A stretch of 64,000 bases of DNA from Microbacteriaceae bacterium VKM Ac-2854 (GCA_013205085.1 JABMLH010000009.1:62001-126000); one strand, 5' to 3'. Positions 7,618 to 16,214 are shown, numbered from the stretch's first letter. Program-made: numbers and translations. Notes: generated by a model from the sequence alone, not told the origin.

Positions 7618-7645
7618 GAGGCCGGACCCCGAAGGGTCCGGCCTC
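7618..7645 (-). terminator. Terminator of the mtlF-mtlD unit
   Basis: A perfect 12-bp stem, GAGGCCGGACCC (7618-7629) with its complement (7634-7645), closed by a CGAA tetraloop, 16 bases past the mtlD stop. Confidence 0.9.
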
Positions 7646-7660
7646 ACCGGGAACGTGCGC

Positions 7661-8797
7661 TCAGGCGGATACGACCGCCACCACGCGCTCGTAGAGCGGA
7701 TGCCCCGCGTCCAGCCCGGTCACCTCGGTGACGAACTGCTCGGGGCTGAGCTGCGCCCGCTTCTGCTTCATTTCGACGCTCTGCGGATCCTCCGGCACGT
7801 CGAACTGCAGCGCAGCACCGATCGCCGCCAGCAGGCCCTCCGGGGTGTGTCCGCGTTCGGCGAGCTCGGCGGCCGGTCCGATGAAGCGCTCGTGCCGCGA
7901 GAGCTTACGCAGCGGCTGGCGCCCCACCCGGTCGACCGTGTCGGTCAGGTAGGGGTTCGCGAAGCGCCCCAGCGTCTTCTCCAGGTACGCCTGCTGCTGC
8001 TCGTCCGAGAAGCCGTGCTTCTCGACGACGAGCGTCTTCGTGTCCTTCAGCGCCGCCTCGACCGCCGCGTAGACGGCCGGATCGGCAAGTGCGTCGGAGA
8101 GCTTGTGCGTGCCGGCGGCGAAGCCGAAGTAGGCGGCCGTGGCGTGCCCCGTGTTCACCGTGAAGAGCTTGCGCTCGATGAACGGCGCCAGGTCGTCGAC
8201 GAACGTCGCTCCGGGGATGCTCGGCACGTCGTCGCCGAAGGGCGTCGCGTTGATCACCCACTCGTAGAAGGTCTCGACGGTGACGTCCAGACCCTGTCCC
8301 GGCGCCTGGTTCGGCACGATCCGGTCGACGGCGGTGTCGGCGAAGATCGCGTGCTCGCGCACCGCTTCCCACTCGTCCGGAGTGAGATTCGACGCCACCT
8401 CCGTCGCGAGGATCTGGGTGGCGTTGATGGCGTTCTCGCACGCCATCACCGCGAGCTTCGGCAGCGCGGTGTCTCGCGCGAGCAGGCCCTTCGCGATCGC
8501 CGGGGCGACGAAGCGGAGGATGGTCGGCCCGACCGCGGTCGTCACGATCTCGGCCGTGGCGATCTCGGCGATCAGGGCGTCGAGTTCCGTCGCCGAGTTC
8601 ACGGCGCGGAAGTTGTCGACGACCTCGGTCGACGGCTGGTCACCGACCTCGTGCACCGTGTAGCTGGACGCCGACTTGATCGTGTCGATCAGTTCGGCGT
8701 TGACGTCGGCGAAGACGATCTCGTAGCCCGCGTTGTGCAGGATGAGGCCGACGAAGCCGCGACCGATGTTGCCGGCTCCGAAGTGGACCGCCTTCAT
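7661..8797 (-). CDS. mtlD: Mannitol-1-phosphate 5-dehydrogenase
   Basis: 378 residues, the usual family length. It oxidises mannitol 1-phosphate from the PTS to fructose 6-phosphate with NAD+ in the cytoplasm. The N-terminal Rossmann fold shows the dinucleotide motif GAGNIGRGF (7-15) typical of MtlD; the C-terminal half contains the family blocks ending AVMACENAINA and KLFTVNTGHATAAYFG. Its ATG (8795-8797) shares one base with the TAA of mtlF (TAATG), so the two are translationally coupled. Together with mtlF and mtlA it completes mannitol uptake and entry into glycolysis; a terminator follows at 7618-7645. Confidence 0.96.
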   Translation of the reverse strand: MKAVHFGAGNIGRGFVGLILHNAGYEIVFADVNAELIDTIKSASSYTVHEVGDQPSTEVVDNFRAVNSATELDALIAEIATAEIVTTAVGPTILRFVAPAIAKGLLARDTALPKLAVMACENAINATQILATEVASNLTPDEWEAVREHAIFADTAVDRIVPNQAPGQGLDVTVETFYEWVINATPFGDDVPSIPGATFVDDLAPFIERKLFTVNTGHATAAYFGFAAGTHKLSDALADPAVYAAVEAALKDTKTLVVEKHGFSDEQQQAYLEKTLGRFANPYLTDTVDRVGRQPLRKLSRHERFIGPAAELAERGHTPEGLLAAIGAALQFDVPEDPQSVEMKQKRAQLSPEQFVTEVTGLDAGHPLYERVVAVVSA

Positions 8798-9231
8798 TAC
8801 TCGTTGACCTCGCTCAGCAGGGCGAACAGCGCGGCCTGGTCGGGAGCGTCGAGCAGTTTCTGCACGTCGTCCTCCTCGGAGAAGATGATGGCGATCTTCG
8901 ACAGGATCTCGAGGTGCTCGTTGTTCACGCCGGCGATGCCGACGACGAACTTGACCTCGTTGCCGTCCCAGTCGATCGGGGTCGGGTAGCGGGTGAACGA
9001 CAGGGCGGAGGCCTTGATCTCGTCCTTCGCGTCGTTGGTGCCGTGCGGGATCGCCAGCAGGTTGCCCATGTAGGTCGACACGGTCGCCTCGCGGGCGAGC
9101 ATCGCGTCGTAGTACGCCTCGGTGACGGCGCCGGCGGCGACCAGCACGTCGGCCGCCTCGCGGATGGCCTCGTCCTTGGTGGTCGCGGAGCCCGCGGCAT
9201 TGATCTGTCCGATGGTGAGCACGTCGCTCAT
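8797..9231 (-). CDS. mtlF: PTS mannitol-specific enzyme IIA component
   Basis: 144 residues. It carries phosphate from HPr to the IIB domain of MtlA. The phosphorylated histidine is His63 in the motif GNLLAIPHGT. The fold is the fructose/mannitol IIA type. ATG 9231 has an excellent ribosome-binding site (GGAAGGAC). It is a free-standing protein, as in many Gram-positive bacteria, and is separated from mtlA by a structured 166-base intergenic region, so the two may be expressed at different levels from one transcript or have separate promoters. Confidence 0.95.
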   Translation of the reverse strand: MSDVLTIGQINAAGSATTKDEAIREAADVLVAAGAVTEAYYDAMLAREATVSTYMGNLLAIPHGTNDAKDEIKASALSFTRYPTPIDWDGNEVKFVVGIAGVNNEHLEILSKIAIIFSEEDDVQKLLDAPDQAALFALLSEVNE

Positions 9232-9261
9232 GTCCTGTCCTTCCGTAGGGGTGAGAGACAA

Positions 9262-9328
9262 CGAGGGAACCCGCTGTGCACGCGTGAGCCGGATGCATCC
9301 GGCTCTTCGCACACTACGGGTTCCCTCG
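9262..9328 (-). promoter_or_regulatory. Nested double hairpin between mtlA and mtlF
   Basis: The outer arms CGAGGGAACCC (9262-9272) and GGGTTCCCTCG (9318-9328) pair perfectly. Inside is a perfect 20-base palindrome (9286-9305, GAGCCGGATG and its complement). The structure lies in the mtlF leader about 30 bases before the start codon, close to the mtlA terminator at 9352-9379. It could protect or expose the mtlF message, or be a regulator site. Confidence 0.6.
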
Positions 9329-9351
9329 TGTCGTTAGGTGAAGGGTTCGCT

Positions 9352-9379
9352 CCGCCGGGTGGCTCGCACCACCCGGCGG
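9352..9379 (-). terminator. Terminator of mtlA
   Basis: A perfect 11-bp stem, CCGCCGGGTGG (9352-9362) with CCACCCGGCGG (9369-9379), and a six-base loop, 18 bases after the mtlA stop codon. Confidence 0.85.
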
Positions 9380-9397
9380 GACGGATCCGATCGCGTG

Positions 9398-10918
9398 TTA
9401 CTTGCCGTGCTGCTCCGCGACCAGGGCGACGACCTCGTCGTACTTCGGGCTGTTCATGAAGTTCTCGACCGAGACGTGGATCGCGTTCGGGGTCTTCTGA
9501 CGGGCCCGCTCGGTCAGCGTCGACTGCGTGATCACGAGGTCGACGTTGTCTTCGAGAGCGGCGATGGCCTTGTTGACAACGGTGACGTCGTCGAATCCGG
9601 CCTTCTTGATCTTGTTGCGCAGGACGGAGGCGCCCATCGCGGAGGAGCCCATGCCGGCGTCGCAGGCGAAGACGATGTTCTTCACCTGGGTCGTCGTCGC
9701 GGTTCCGAGGCCCGCGGCGGGAGCCGCAGCGGCGGAGGTGCCCAGGAGCGAACCGACCGAGCTGTCCTTGCCCTTGTTCTCGGCGTTCGCGGCCACGGCG
9801 GCGGCGAGCGCGTCGTCGCCCTGCTCCATCGCCTCGAGGTCACGCTTGCGCGACGCCCGGATGATGACCGAGGCCACCAGGAACGAGACCGCGGCGGCGA
9901 GGATGACCGAGAGGATGACGCCGACGTAGCTGTCCTTCTGCGTCTGCGCGAGCACCGCGAAGATCGAGCCGGGGGCGGCGGGAGCGACGAGGCCGGAGTT
10001 GAAAGCGACGTTGGTCGCGACGCCCGTTGCGCCACCGAGGATGACGGCGGCCAGCAGGGCCGGCTTCATCAGAACGTAGGGGAAGTAGATCTCGTGGATA
10101 CCGCCGAGGAACTGGATGATGGCGGCACCGGGAGCGGAGGCTCGGGAGACGCCGACGCCGAAGATCGAGAACGCGAGCAGCACGCCCAGACCGGGGCCGG
10201 GGTTCGCCTCGAGCAGGAACAGGTAGGAACGGCCCTGCTCGGCGACCTGGTCGACACCCAGCGGGGTGAGCACGCCGTGGTTGATGGCGTTGTTCAGGAA
10301 CAGGATCTTGGCCGGCTCGATGAAGAGCGAGGTCAGCGGCAGCAGACCCGCGTGCACCAGCGCCTCGACGCCGTTGCCCAGGATGTCGGTCAGCCACTTC
10401 ACCGCGGGGGCGATTCCGAAGAACGCGAGCAGCGCGAGCAGCATGCCGACGATGCCGGCGGAGTAGTTGTTGATCAGCATCTCGAAGCCGGGCTTGATCT
10501 TGCCGTCCCAGAGCTTGTCGAGCTGCTTCATGATCCAGGCCGCGAGAGGGCCGCAGATCATCGCGCCGAGGAACATCGGGATGCCCGCGCCGACGATGAC
10601 ACCCATGGTCATGATCGAGCCGACCACGCCGCCGCGGACGCCGTAGACCATGCGGCCACCGGTGTTCGCGATCAGCAGCGGAAGCAGATAGGTGATCATC
10701 GGGCCGACCAAGCCCAGGTTGGCGGCACCGTCGGTCTCGCCGAAGCCGCCGAGCTGGCCGTTGGGCAGCCAGCCGGTCTCGATGAAGAGGGACGTGATGA
10801 GGCCCCACGCGATGAAGGCTGCGAGGTTCGGCATGACCATTCCGGAGAGGAAGGTGCCGAACCGCTGGACCTGGACGCGGGCTCCCCCGCGTGCCGCCGC
10901 AGTTGACGTCGTTGTCAT
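9398..10918 (-). CDS. mtlA: PTS mannitol transporter, enzyme IICB
   Basis: 506 residues. The IIC membrane domain (about 15-350) forms the mannitol channel and carries the conserved FLGGIHEIYFPYVLM block with its essential glutamate. A linker rich in Ala leads to the IIB domain, whose phospho-cysteine is Cys419 in the motif CDAGMGSSAMG. It takes up mannitol and releases mannitol 1-phosphate inside. A IIA domain is absent and is supplied by mtlF. The ATG at 10918 starts MTTTSTAAARGGARVQVQRFG, as in relatives. Upstream is a CA-rich leader without obvious structure (10930-11097) following the ptsI terminator, which suggests a separate mtlA promoter. Confidence 0.95.
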   Translation of the reverse strand: MTTTSTAAARGGARVQVQRFGTFLSGMVMPNLAAFIAWGLITSLFIETGWLPNGQLGGFGETDGAANLGLVGPMITYLLPLLIANTGGRMVYGVRGGVVGSIMTMGVIVGAGIPMFLGAMICGPLAAWIMKQLDKLWDGKIKPGFEMLINNYSAGIVGMLLALLAFFGIAPAVKWLTDILGNGVEALVHAGLLPLTSLFIEPAKILFLNNAINHGVLTPLGVDQVAEQGRSYLFLLEANPGPGLGVLLAFSIFGVGVSRASAPGAAIIQFLGGIHEIYFPYVLMKPALLAAVILGGATGVATNVAFNSGLVAPAAPGSIFAVLAQTQKDSYVGVILSVILAAAVSFLVASVIIRASRKRDLEAMEQGDDALAAAVAANAENKGKDSSVGSLLGTSAAAAPAAGLGTATTTQVKNIVFACDAGMGSSAMGASVLRNKIKKAGFDDVTVVNKAIAALEDNVDLVITQSTLTERARQKTPNAIHVSVENFMNSPKYDEVVALVAEQHGK

Positions 10919-11097
10919 GTGTATTTCTCCGTTTTCTAGGGTGAGGGGTCCGCTCGGCTGGATGCCGGGATGGAACAGGGACTCGTCCGGTCTTTCGGGT
11001 GGACGCGTCCGTCGGGGGCGGGGATTCGGGATCGTGCTGGTGTTGCGGTTGTTACTGGTGGTGCAGGTGGTGCTGGTGGAGGGTCTTGCCTTGGTGC

Positions 11098-11131
11098 GGT
11101 CGGAGGGGCGAGGTTCCGTGCCCCTCCGACC
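11098..11131 (-). terminator. Terminator of ptsI
   Basis: A perfect 12-bp stem, GGTCGGAGGGGC (11098-11109) with GCCCCTCCGACC (11120-11131), and a ten-base loop, 12 bases after the ptsI stop. Confidence 0.85.
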
Positions 11132-11143
11132 GGGTCGAGGGGG

Positions 11144-12835
11144 TTACCGGGCCTTGATGGCCTCGGTGACGGCCGTGCGAGCGGCCGCGGCGCTGTCGGC
11201 CGCGAGGGCCAGCTCCGCGAACTGCTTCGCCTGCTCGAGCGTGTGCTCGGACAGTTCGGCGCGGACATCGGCCAGCGCCGCGGGCGACATCGAGAGGCTC
11301 GTGGCTCCGAGTCCGACGAGGACGACGGCGAGCAGCGGATCCGCCGCGGCCTCGCCGCAGATACCCACGGGCTTGCTCAGGGCGGCGCCGGCCTTGCCGA
11401 CCTCGCCGACCAGGCGCAGCACCGCGGGGTGCCACGGGTCCTGATAGGCCGAGACCGAGCCGAGCAGCCGGTCGGCCGCGAGCGTGTACTGCGTGAGGTC
11501 GTTGGTGCCGATCGACGCGAAGTCGGCGACGCCGAGGATCCGGTCCGCGAGCAGCGCGGAGGACGGCACCTCCACCATCACGCCGGCGGTCTTGATGCCG
11601 AGTTCACGCGCCATCGTGACGAAGTAGCGGGTCTCGTCGACGGTCGCGACCATCGGCGCCATGACCCAGAGGTCCGCCTCCGTCGCCGCGTCGGCGTTGG
11701 CCAGCGCGGTGAGCTGGTCCCGCAGGATCTGTTCGCTGGCCCGCAGGGCGCGAAGACCGCGCAGACCGAGGGCCGGGTTCTCCTCCGGCTCGTCGTTGAG
11801 GAAGCTCAGCGGCTTGTCGGCACCGGCGTCGAGTGCCCGGACGACGACCTTCTTGCCGGGGAAGGCCTGCAGCAGGCGGGTGTACTGCTCCTGCTGCTCC
11901 TCGACGGTCGGTGCGCTCTTCGAGTCGAGGAAGAGGAACTCCGTGCGGAACAGGCCGACACCCTCCGCGCCGAGCTCGACCGCCGGCAGCGCGCCGTCGG
12001 CCGAGCCGAGGTTCGCCAGCAGCGGCACCTTCGTGCCGTCGGCGAGCGCGCCCGGGACGATAGGGGCGGCCAGCAGCGCCTCGCGCTCGGCGATCAGCTC
12101 CTTAGCCGTGGTGATCTCGGCGTCCGAGGGATTCACCGTGACGACGCCGGTGGTGGCATCGACGATGACCAGCTGGCCGTCGCGGAGGTCGAGGGCCCCC
12201 GTGGTGCCGACGATCGCAGTGATCGACTTCTCGCGGGCGAGGATCGCGGTGTGCGAGGTCGGGCCGCCATCGCTGGTGACCAGACCGAGAACCTTCTCCA
12301 GATCCAGCAGCGCCGTGTCGGCGGGGGCGAGATCACGCGCGACCAGGATGAACGGGGTGTCCGACTCGGGCACGCCCGGGGCGGCGACGCCCTGAAGGTG
12401 AGCGATGACGCGCTGGGCGACATCGTCGAGGTCGGTCGCGCGCTCGGCCATGTAGCCGCCCATCGCCACGAGCAGGTCGCGGAAACCGGCGAACGCCTCG
12501 TACACGGCGCGCTCGGCGGTCTTGCCGTCGGCGATCCGGGCGTTGACGTCGTCGGCGAGCGACGGGTCTTCCGCCATCAGCGCCTGCGCATCGAGAACGT
12601 CCTTCGCGGAGCCGCCGGCGCGCTCACCGCGGTGCCGGATCGTCGCGGCCGTCGCGGACAGCGACGCCACCGCGCGTTCCTCCTCGAGGGCGACGCTGCG
12701 GGTGCTCGGGGTCTCGGCCGGTGCGGGCAGCGGATCGGGCATCCGGATCACCGGACCGAGCGCGAGGCCGCGGCCGACTCCCGTGCCCTGCAGCTTCGCA
12801 GAGGCGTAGGCGGTCTGGGGCGTGGACAGGGTCAT
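11144..12835 (-). CDS. ptsI: Phosphoenolpyruvate-protein phosphotransferase (PTS enzyme I)
   Basis: 563 residues, normal for enzyme I. It takes phosphate from PEP and gives it to HPr, the first step for all PTS sugars. The active-site histidine is His196 in SDGGPTSHTAILAR; the PEP-binding domain has the FASIGTNDLTQYTLAADR block and the conserved cysteine region SKPVGICGEAAADP. ATG 12835 is preceded by GAGAGG-like sequence. It follows ptsH by about 70 bases on the same strand and ends at a terminator, so the general PTS proteins form a unit separate from mtlA although they lie beside it. Confidence 0.96.
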   Translation of the reverse strand: MTLSTPQTAYASAKLQGTGVGRGLALGPVIRMPDPLPAPAETPSTRSVALEEERAVASLSATAATIRHRGERAGGSAKDVLDAQALMAEDPSLADDVNARIADGKTAERAVYEAFAGFRDLLVAMGGYMAERATDLDDVAQRVIAHLQGVAAPGVPESDTPFILVARDLAPADTALLDLEKVLGLVTSDGGPTSHTAILAREKSITAIVGTTGALDLRDGQLVIVDATTGVVTVNPSDAEITTAKELIAEREALLAAPIVPGALADGTKVPLLANLGSADGALPAVELGAEGVGLFRTEFLFLDSKSAPTVEEQQEQYTRLLQAFPGKKVVVRALDAGADKPLSFLNDEPEENPALGLRGLRALRASEQILRDQLTALANADAATEADLWVMAPMVATVDETRYFVTMARELGIKTAGVMVEVPSSALLADRILGVADFASIGTNDLTQYTLAADRLLGSVSAYQDPWHPAVLRLVGEVGKAGAALSKPVGICGEAAADPLLAVVLVGLGATSLSMSPAALADVRAELSEHTLEQAKQFAELALAADSAAAARTAVTEAIKAR

Positions 12836-12904
12836 GGTCTGTTCCTCTCGTGCTGCCTCGTCGTTGAAGCGTGCAGCGGTTGGTTGTCGCTCGGAGATCA
12901 GGGC

Positions 12905-13171
12905 TTAGGCGTCGTGATCCGTACCCAGGAACTCGACCAGCTCGTCGAGCACGGCCTGCTCGTTGTCGCCCTCGACGGTCAGCGTGATCTCGTCGCCGTG
13001 CTCGATGCCCAGCGAGATGATGCCGAGGATGGAGGCGGCGTTGACAGCCTTGCCGCCGGACTTCTGAACCTGGACCTTCTGGCCGGACTTGGCCGCGGCC
13101 TGGCTGAACAGCGAGGCGGGACGGGCGTGCAGGCCCTTGGATGAAGCTACCGAGACGGTGCGCTCGACCAT
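12905..13171 (-). CDS. ptsH: PTS phosphocarrier protein HPr
   Basis: 88 residues, the usual size. It shuttles phosphate from enzyme I to the sugar-specific IIA proteins. The phosphorylated histidine is His15 in SSKGLHARPAS, and the regulatory-serine region reads AASILGIISLG (Ser47). The ATG has an AAGGAG site upstream. It sits between the lone IIB gene and ptsI, all on one strand with short gaps, and probably forms an operon with them. Confidence 0.96.
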   Translation of the reverse strand: MVERTVSVASSKGLHARPASLFSQAAAKSGQKVQVQKSGGKAVNAASILGIISLGIEHGDEITLTVEGDNEQAVLDELVEFLGTDHDA

Positions 13172-13211
13172 GAACGTTTCTCCTTGTGTTTGGTGGTGCC
13201 TGGTGCTCGGC

Positions 13212-13559
13212 CTAGGGCCGGGCATCTTCGGTGAACTGGTCCGCGTCGTGCCGCGACCCCAGAAGTTCTTCGACCGTGTCGAGCGCGGCCTCTGCCCCGC
13301 TCGCCCCGAACGCATCCTCCGGAAGGAGCGCCACGGCCGTTCCGACGCGGGCGGCCTCTCGGCTGATGCCGTCGAACCGGTCGGCCAGGTGCGGACCGAC
13401 CAGCACCACGTCGACTCCCGCGAGGGAGTCGGCGAGCGACGCCAGTGTCTCCGCCCGGATCGTGGCCTCGATCCCCCGTGTCCGTGCACCCGCGCGCATG
13501 CGGTGTGCCAGGAACGTGCTCGATGCGCCCGCTCCGCAGACGATCAGAATCTTCCGCAC
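13212..13559 (-). CDS. Stand-alone PTS enzyme IIB, lactose/cellobiose type
   Basis: 115 residues. The start, RKILIVCGAGASSTFLA, is the phosphate-binding loop of the lactose/cellobiose IIB family, with the active cysteine at position 8. No matching IIC or IIA gene is present in the window. The start is GTG 13559 with an AAGGAGG site nine bases upstream. Being first in the ptsB-ptsH-ptsI unit and divergent from the PRD regulator, it may work in regulation, passing phosphate to the PRD protein, or serve a distant permease. Family is clear; partner is unknown. Confidence 0.85.
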   Translation of the reverse strand: MRKILIVCGAGASSTFLAHRMRAGARTRGIEATIRAETLASLADSLAGVDVVLVGPHLADRFDGISREAARVGTAVALLPEDAFGASGAEAALDTVEELLGSRHDADQFTEDARP

Positions 13560-13635
13560 CTCGATCGCCTCCTTGCGCCCGGTCGGTACTCATTGAATCA
13601 TCCGGGCCCAGCCCCGTTCGGGGCCAGCAGAGAAC

Positions 13636-13653
13636 TTTCCGCAGGCGCGGAAA
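13636..13653. promoter_or_regulatory. Palindromic candidate operator between the IIB gene and the PRD regulator
   Basis: TTTCCGC (13636-13642), AGGC, GCGGAAA (13647-13653) is a perfect inverted repeat in the 281-base divergent region. A looser copy of the same arms (TTTCCG ... CGGGAA) lies at 13719-13736. Paired sites of this kind suggest a DNA-binding protein controlling one or both directions; the PRD activator encoded next door is the obvious candidate (inference). Confidence 0.45.
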
Positions 13654-13840
13654 CGCGCGTTCAGGGCTTTCACATCAACCGGAGATCAACGGCGGAACAA
13701 CCGGAGTACTGACGGTGATTTCCGGCTCGCGCGGGAAGATGATTGACTTTCGGCGAAACCACTTGGATTTCGCGCGGATGAGCGGCGCTCGCCCTCCGGG
13801 ATCGATGGCGATCCCGATCCGTGCGTCTGGAGCTCCTCTT

Positions 13841-15760
13841 ATGCCTGACAATCGCGAACGACTGCTCGAGTACCTTTCGCGCGCCGACGGCTGGGTCACG
13901 GCGCACGAACTCGCCGATCGCCTCGGTGTCACCACCCGCAGTGTGCGCAGCTACGTCACCGCCGTCAAGACGGCCACAACGCCGCTCGAGGTGATCGAAT
14001 CCTCGGCGAACGGCTACCGTCTCGGGCGGGAGGCGTACGCGAGTTACCAGGCGACAGCGAAGCCGCGCGAGGTCGAGCCCGACACCCCGCGCGACCGGCT
14101 GTACAGCATCGTCCGTCGCCTGAGCGACGCCGTCGACGGCCTGGACCTGCACGAACTCGCCGAGCGGCTCTACGTGAGCGAGTCGACCATCGAGAACGAT
14201 CTGCGCCGCGTGAAGTCGCTGGCCGAGGAGGCGGGCCTGGCCGTCGTGCGTCGCGGCTCGCTCGTCCGGCTGGACGGCGGGGAGGAGAACCGGCGCCGCC
14301 TGATCTCACGGATGTTCCGCGACGAGAGTGCGCAGGGCGTCTTCACCCTCGACGACGTGCAGCGCGAGTTCGAGTCGCTCGGGCTCGGCGGCTTCAAGAC
14401 CGATCTGCTCTCGATGCTGGAGTCCCGCGGCTACTACATCAACGAGTACGGCGTGAACAGCGTGCTGCTGCACGTCGCGATCGCCGTCGACCGGGTCGCG
14501 AAGGGCGTGCGCGAGGACGCCCCCGACCGGGCGATCTCCGCCGCGCACGGCGAGCTCGCGACCGACCTCGCGGCGCTGGTGGAGCGGCATTTCGACACCC
14601 GGTTGACCGACGGAGACCTCGCGCAGCTCGCCATCCTGATGACCACGCGGGTCGCGACGCCCGGCCAGAACGAGCCCGTCGCCGACGTCGTGGAGAACTA
14701 CGTCGACGCGGACGACCTCTCGGTGGTCCGCCGCGTCGTCGCGCTGGTGAACGAGGAGTACCTGGTCGACCTGGACGACGAGGGCTTCATCGTCCGCCTC
14801 GCCCTGCATGTCAGCAACCTGGTCGCGCGAGCGAGCGAGGGCAGCTACTCCCGCAATCCTCTGACGCGGTCGATCAAGACCAGCTACCCGATGACGTACG
14901 AGATCGCCGTCTTCATCGCCAGCCAGTTGCAGCGCCTGCGCGGCATCTCGATCAACGACGACGAGATCGGTTACATCGCGCTGCACGTCGGATCGTTCCT
15001 CGAACGGGTCTCGCGCCGCGCGGAGCGACTGTCCTGCGTCATCGTCTGCCCGAACTACTACGACCTCGCCCACATGCTGCGCCGCCGGGTCGAGCGCTCA
15101 CTCGGCACCGAGGTCGAGGTGCGCTCGCTGATCACGCGCAGCGACGTCGACTGGAGTCGGCTCACGGCCGACATCGTGATCACCACGATCGACGCGCGGC
15201 CCCTGCCCGACAACGTGGTCGTGGTGCAGCCGTTCCTCACGGAGCACGACGTCGAGTCCGTCCGCCGTGGCATCACCCGGGTCCGCCGGCACGCCCGTCG
15301 GGCGCAGATCAAGGACGAGCTGCTGCTGTTCTTCGACGAGTCGTTGTTCTTCCGCAACGTGCACGCGCGCGACGAGGTCGCGATGATCCGGATGCTCGGC
15401 GACCGGATGGTGTCGCAGGGCATCATCGACCAGGACTACGTCGACGGTGCGATCGAGCGCGAGCGGATGAGTTCGACCGCCTTCACCGACAACCTCGCGG
15501 TGCCGCACGCGATGACGATGAGCGCACGGCGCACGTCGATCGCGATCGTGGTGAACGACACCCCGATGGACTGGGGTGAGCAGCGGGTCAACGTGATCGC
15601 GATGATCGCGTTCGCCTCCGCGGGCCGCAGCACCTTCCAGAGCGTCTTCGACCAGTTCGTCGAGGTCTTCGTGGAGCGCGCGGAGGTGCAGCAACTCATC
15701 CGCCGCTCCACCGACTTCTCCTCCTTCATCGAAGAGCTGGTCAGGGTCATCGACCAGTAA
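13841..15760 (+). CDS. mtlR: PRD-containing transcriptional activator of mannitol type (MtlR-like)
   Basis: 639 residues. Domains in order: an HTH_11 winged helix (about 1-60), a second HTH (100-140), two PTS-regulation domains with phosphorylatable histidines near 211, 323 and 382 (LLHVAIAVDRV, ALHVSNLV, IALHVGSFLERV), a IIB-like domain (Cys403 in CVIVCPNYYDL) and a mannitol-type IIA domain (His556 in NLAVPHAM). This is the MtlR/LicR layout: HPr and PTS proteins phosphorylate the domains to switch transcription according to sugar supply. ATG 13841 has GGAG eight bases upstream; longer frames reach back over the divergent promoter region and are unlikely. The IIA-like tail and position beside mtl genes support mannitol control, though the exact regulon is inference. 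Confidence 0.88.
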   Translation: MPDNRERLLEYLSRADGWVTAHELADRLGVTTRSVRSYVTAVKTATTPLEVIESSANGYRLGREAYASYQATAKPREVEPDTPRDRLYSIVRRLSDAVDGLDLHELAERLYVSESTIENDLRRVKSLAEEAGLAVVRRGSLVRLDGGEENRRRLISRMFRDESAQGVFTLDDVQREFESLGLGGFKTDLLSMLESRGYYINEYGVNSVLLHVAIAVDRVAKGVREDAPDRAISAAHGELATDLAALVERHFDTRLTDGDLAQLAILMTTRVATPGQNEPVADVVENYVDADDLSVVRRVVALVNEEYLVDLDDEGFIVRLALHVSNLVARASEGSYSRNPLTRSIKTSYPMTYEIAVFIASQLQRLRGISINDDEIGYIALHVGSFLERVSRRAERLSCVIVCPNYYDLAHMLRRRVERSLGTEVEVRSLITRSDVDWSRLTADIVITTIDARPLPDNVVVVQPFLTEHDVESVRRGITRVRRHARRAQIKDELLLFFDESLFFRNVHARDEVAMIRMLGDRMVSQGIIDQDYVDGAIERERMSSTAFTDNLAVPHAMTMSARRTSIAIVVNDTPMDWGEQRVNVIAMIAFASAGRSTFQSVFDQFVEVFVERAEVQQLIRRSTDFSSFIEELVRVIDQ

Positions 15761-15779
15761 CCCCCCCCCCCGCCCCTTC

Positions 15780-15853
15780 CTGCGAGGGACCCCTCAGCGC
15801 GCGAGGGCGCCCCCGTCCGCGGCGCCCTCGCGCGCTGAGGGGGTCCTTCGCAG
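15780..15853 (+). terminator. Very long GC-rich inverted repeat after a poly-C tract
   Basis: A run of 11 C (15761-15771) follows the regulator stop directly. Then about 32 bases (15780-15811) pair almost perfectly with 15821-15853, with a nine-base GC loop; the arms include GAGGGAC and TCAGCGCGCGAGGGCGCC. It probably ends mtlR transcription, but at this length it may be an inserted palindromic repeat. Confidence 0.7.
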
Positions 15854-15885
15854 GCGTCGGCGCTCCTCCGCGCTGGCACTGGGGT

Positions 15886-16179
15886 GTGCTCGCGGTCGCC
15901 TACCTCGCGGAGGTCTGGTTCGTCAACATCGTCCTGCGCAAGGTCCCGGACACGGACTCGCGCCCGTTCTGGCTCTGGATCCTGTTCATCGTCGGCGCGC
16001 ACTTCCTCATCCTCGGCGTCAGCCACGGCCCGATCTGCGCTCTGCTCGCCCTGCTCTGCATGGCGAACGCGCTGATCGGCCTGCGCGCGACCCGCGTCCG
16101 CGTCGCCGTCGTCTGGGCCGTCGATGGCGCCCTCACGGTGCTCGCCGGCGCCGCGATGGTCGTGCTCTCCTCCCCCTGA
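15886..16179 (+). CDS. Small integral membrane protein, unknown function
   Basis: 97 residues from GTG 15886, with three or four membrane segments (LAVAYLAEVWFVNIVL, FWLWILFIVGAHFLIL, ICALLALLCMANALIGL, VVWAVDGALTVLAGAAMVVL). No family is recognised. The frame stays open upstream, giving PPRWHWG before the start, but it then runs into the large palindrome at 15780-15853, and no ribosome-binding site is seen. The gene may therefore have lost or changed its 5' end. Codon use is normal for the genome. Confidence 0.6.
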   Translation: MLAVAYLAEVWFVNIVLRKVPDTDSRPFWLWILFIVGAHFLILGVSHGPICALLALLCMANALIGLRATRVRVAVVWAVDGALTVLAGAAMVVLSSP

Positions 16180-16214
16180 CGCACGCCGCTGTCCCGCCTC
16201 CCCGCCCCCGATGG

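Larger units (their letters stand above)
7222..7660. other. Gene-free region between the second Tat gene and mtlD
   Basis: About 440 bases without a credible gene. It holds a candidate promoter and operator for the Tat gene (7319-7378) and the mtlD terminator (7618-7645). The stretch 7380-7610 is rich in CG and shows no further structure I can interpret. Confidence 0.6.

Noticed and set aside
15761-15771. Poly-C tract as a phase-variable switch in mtlR
   Set aside because: It starts after the TAA, so slippage would not change the mtlR reading frame.
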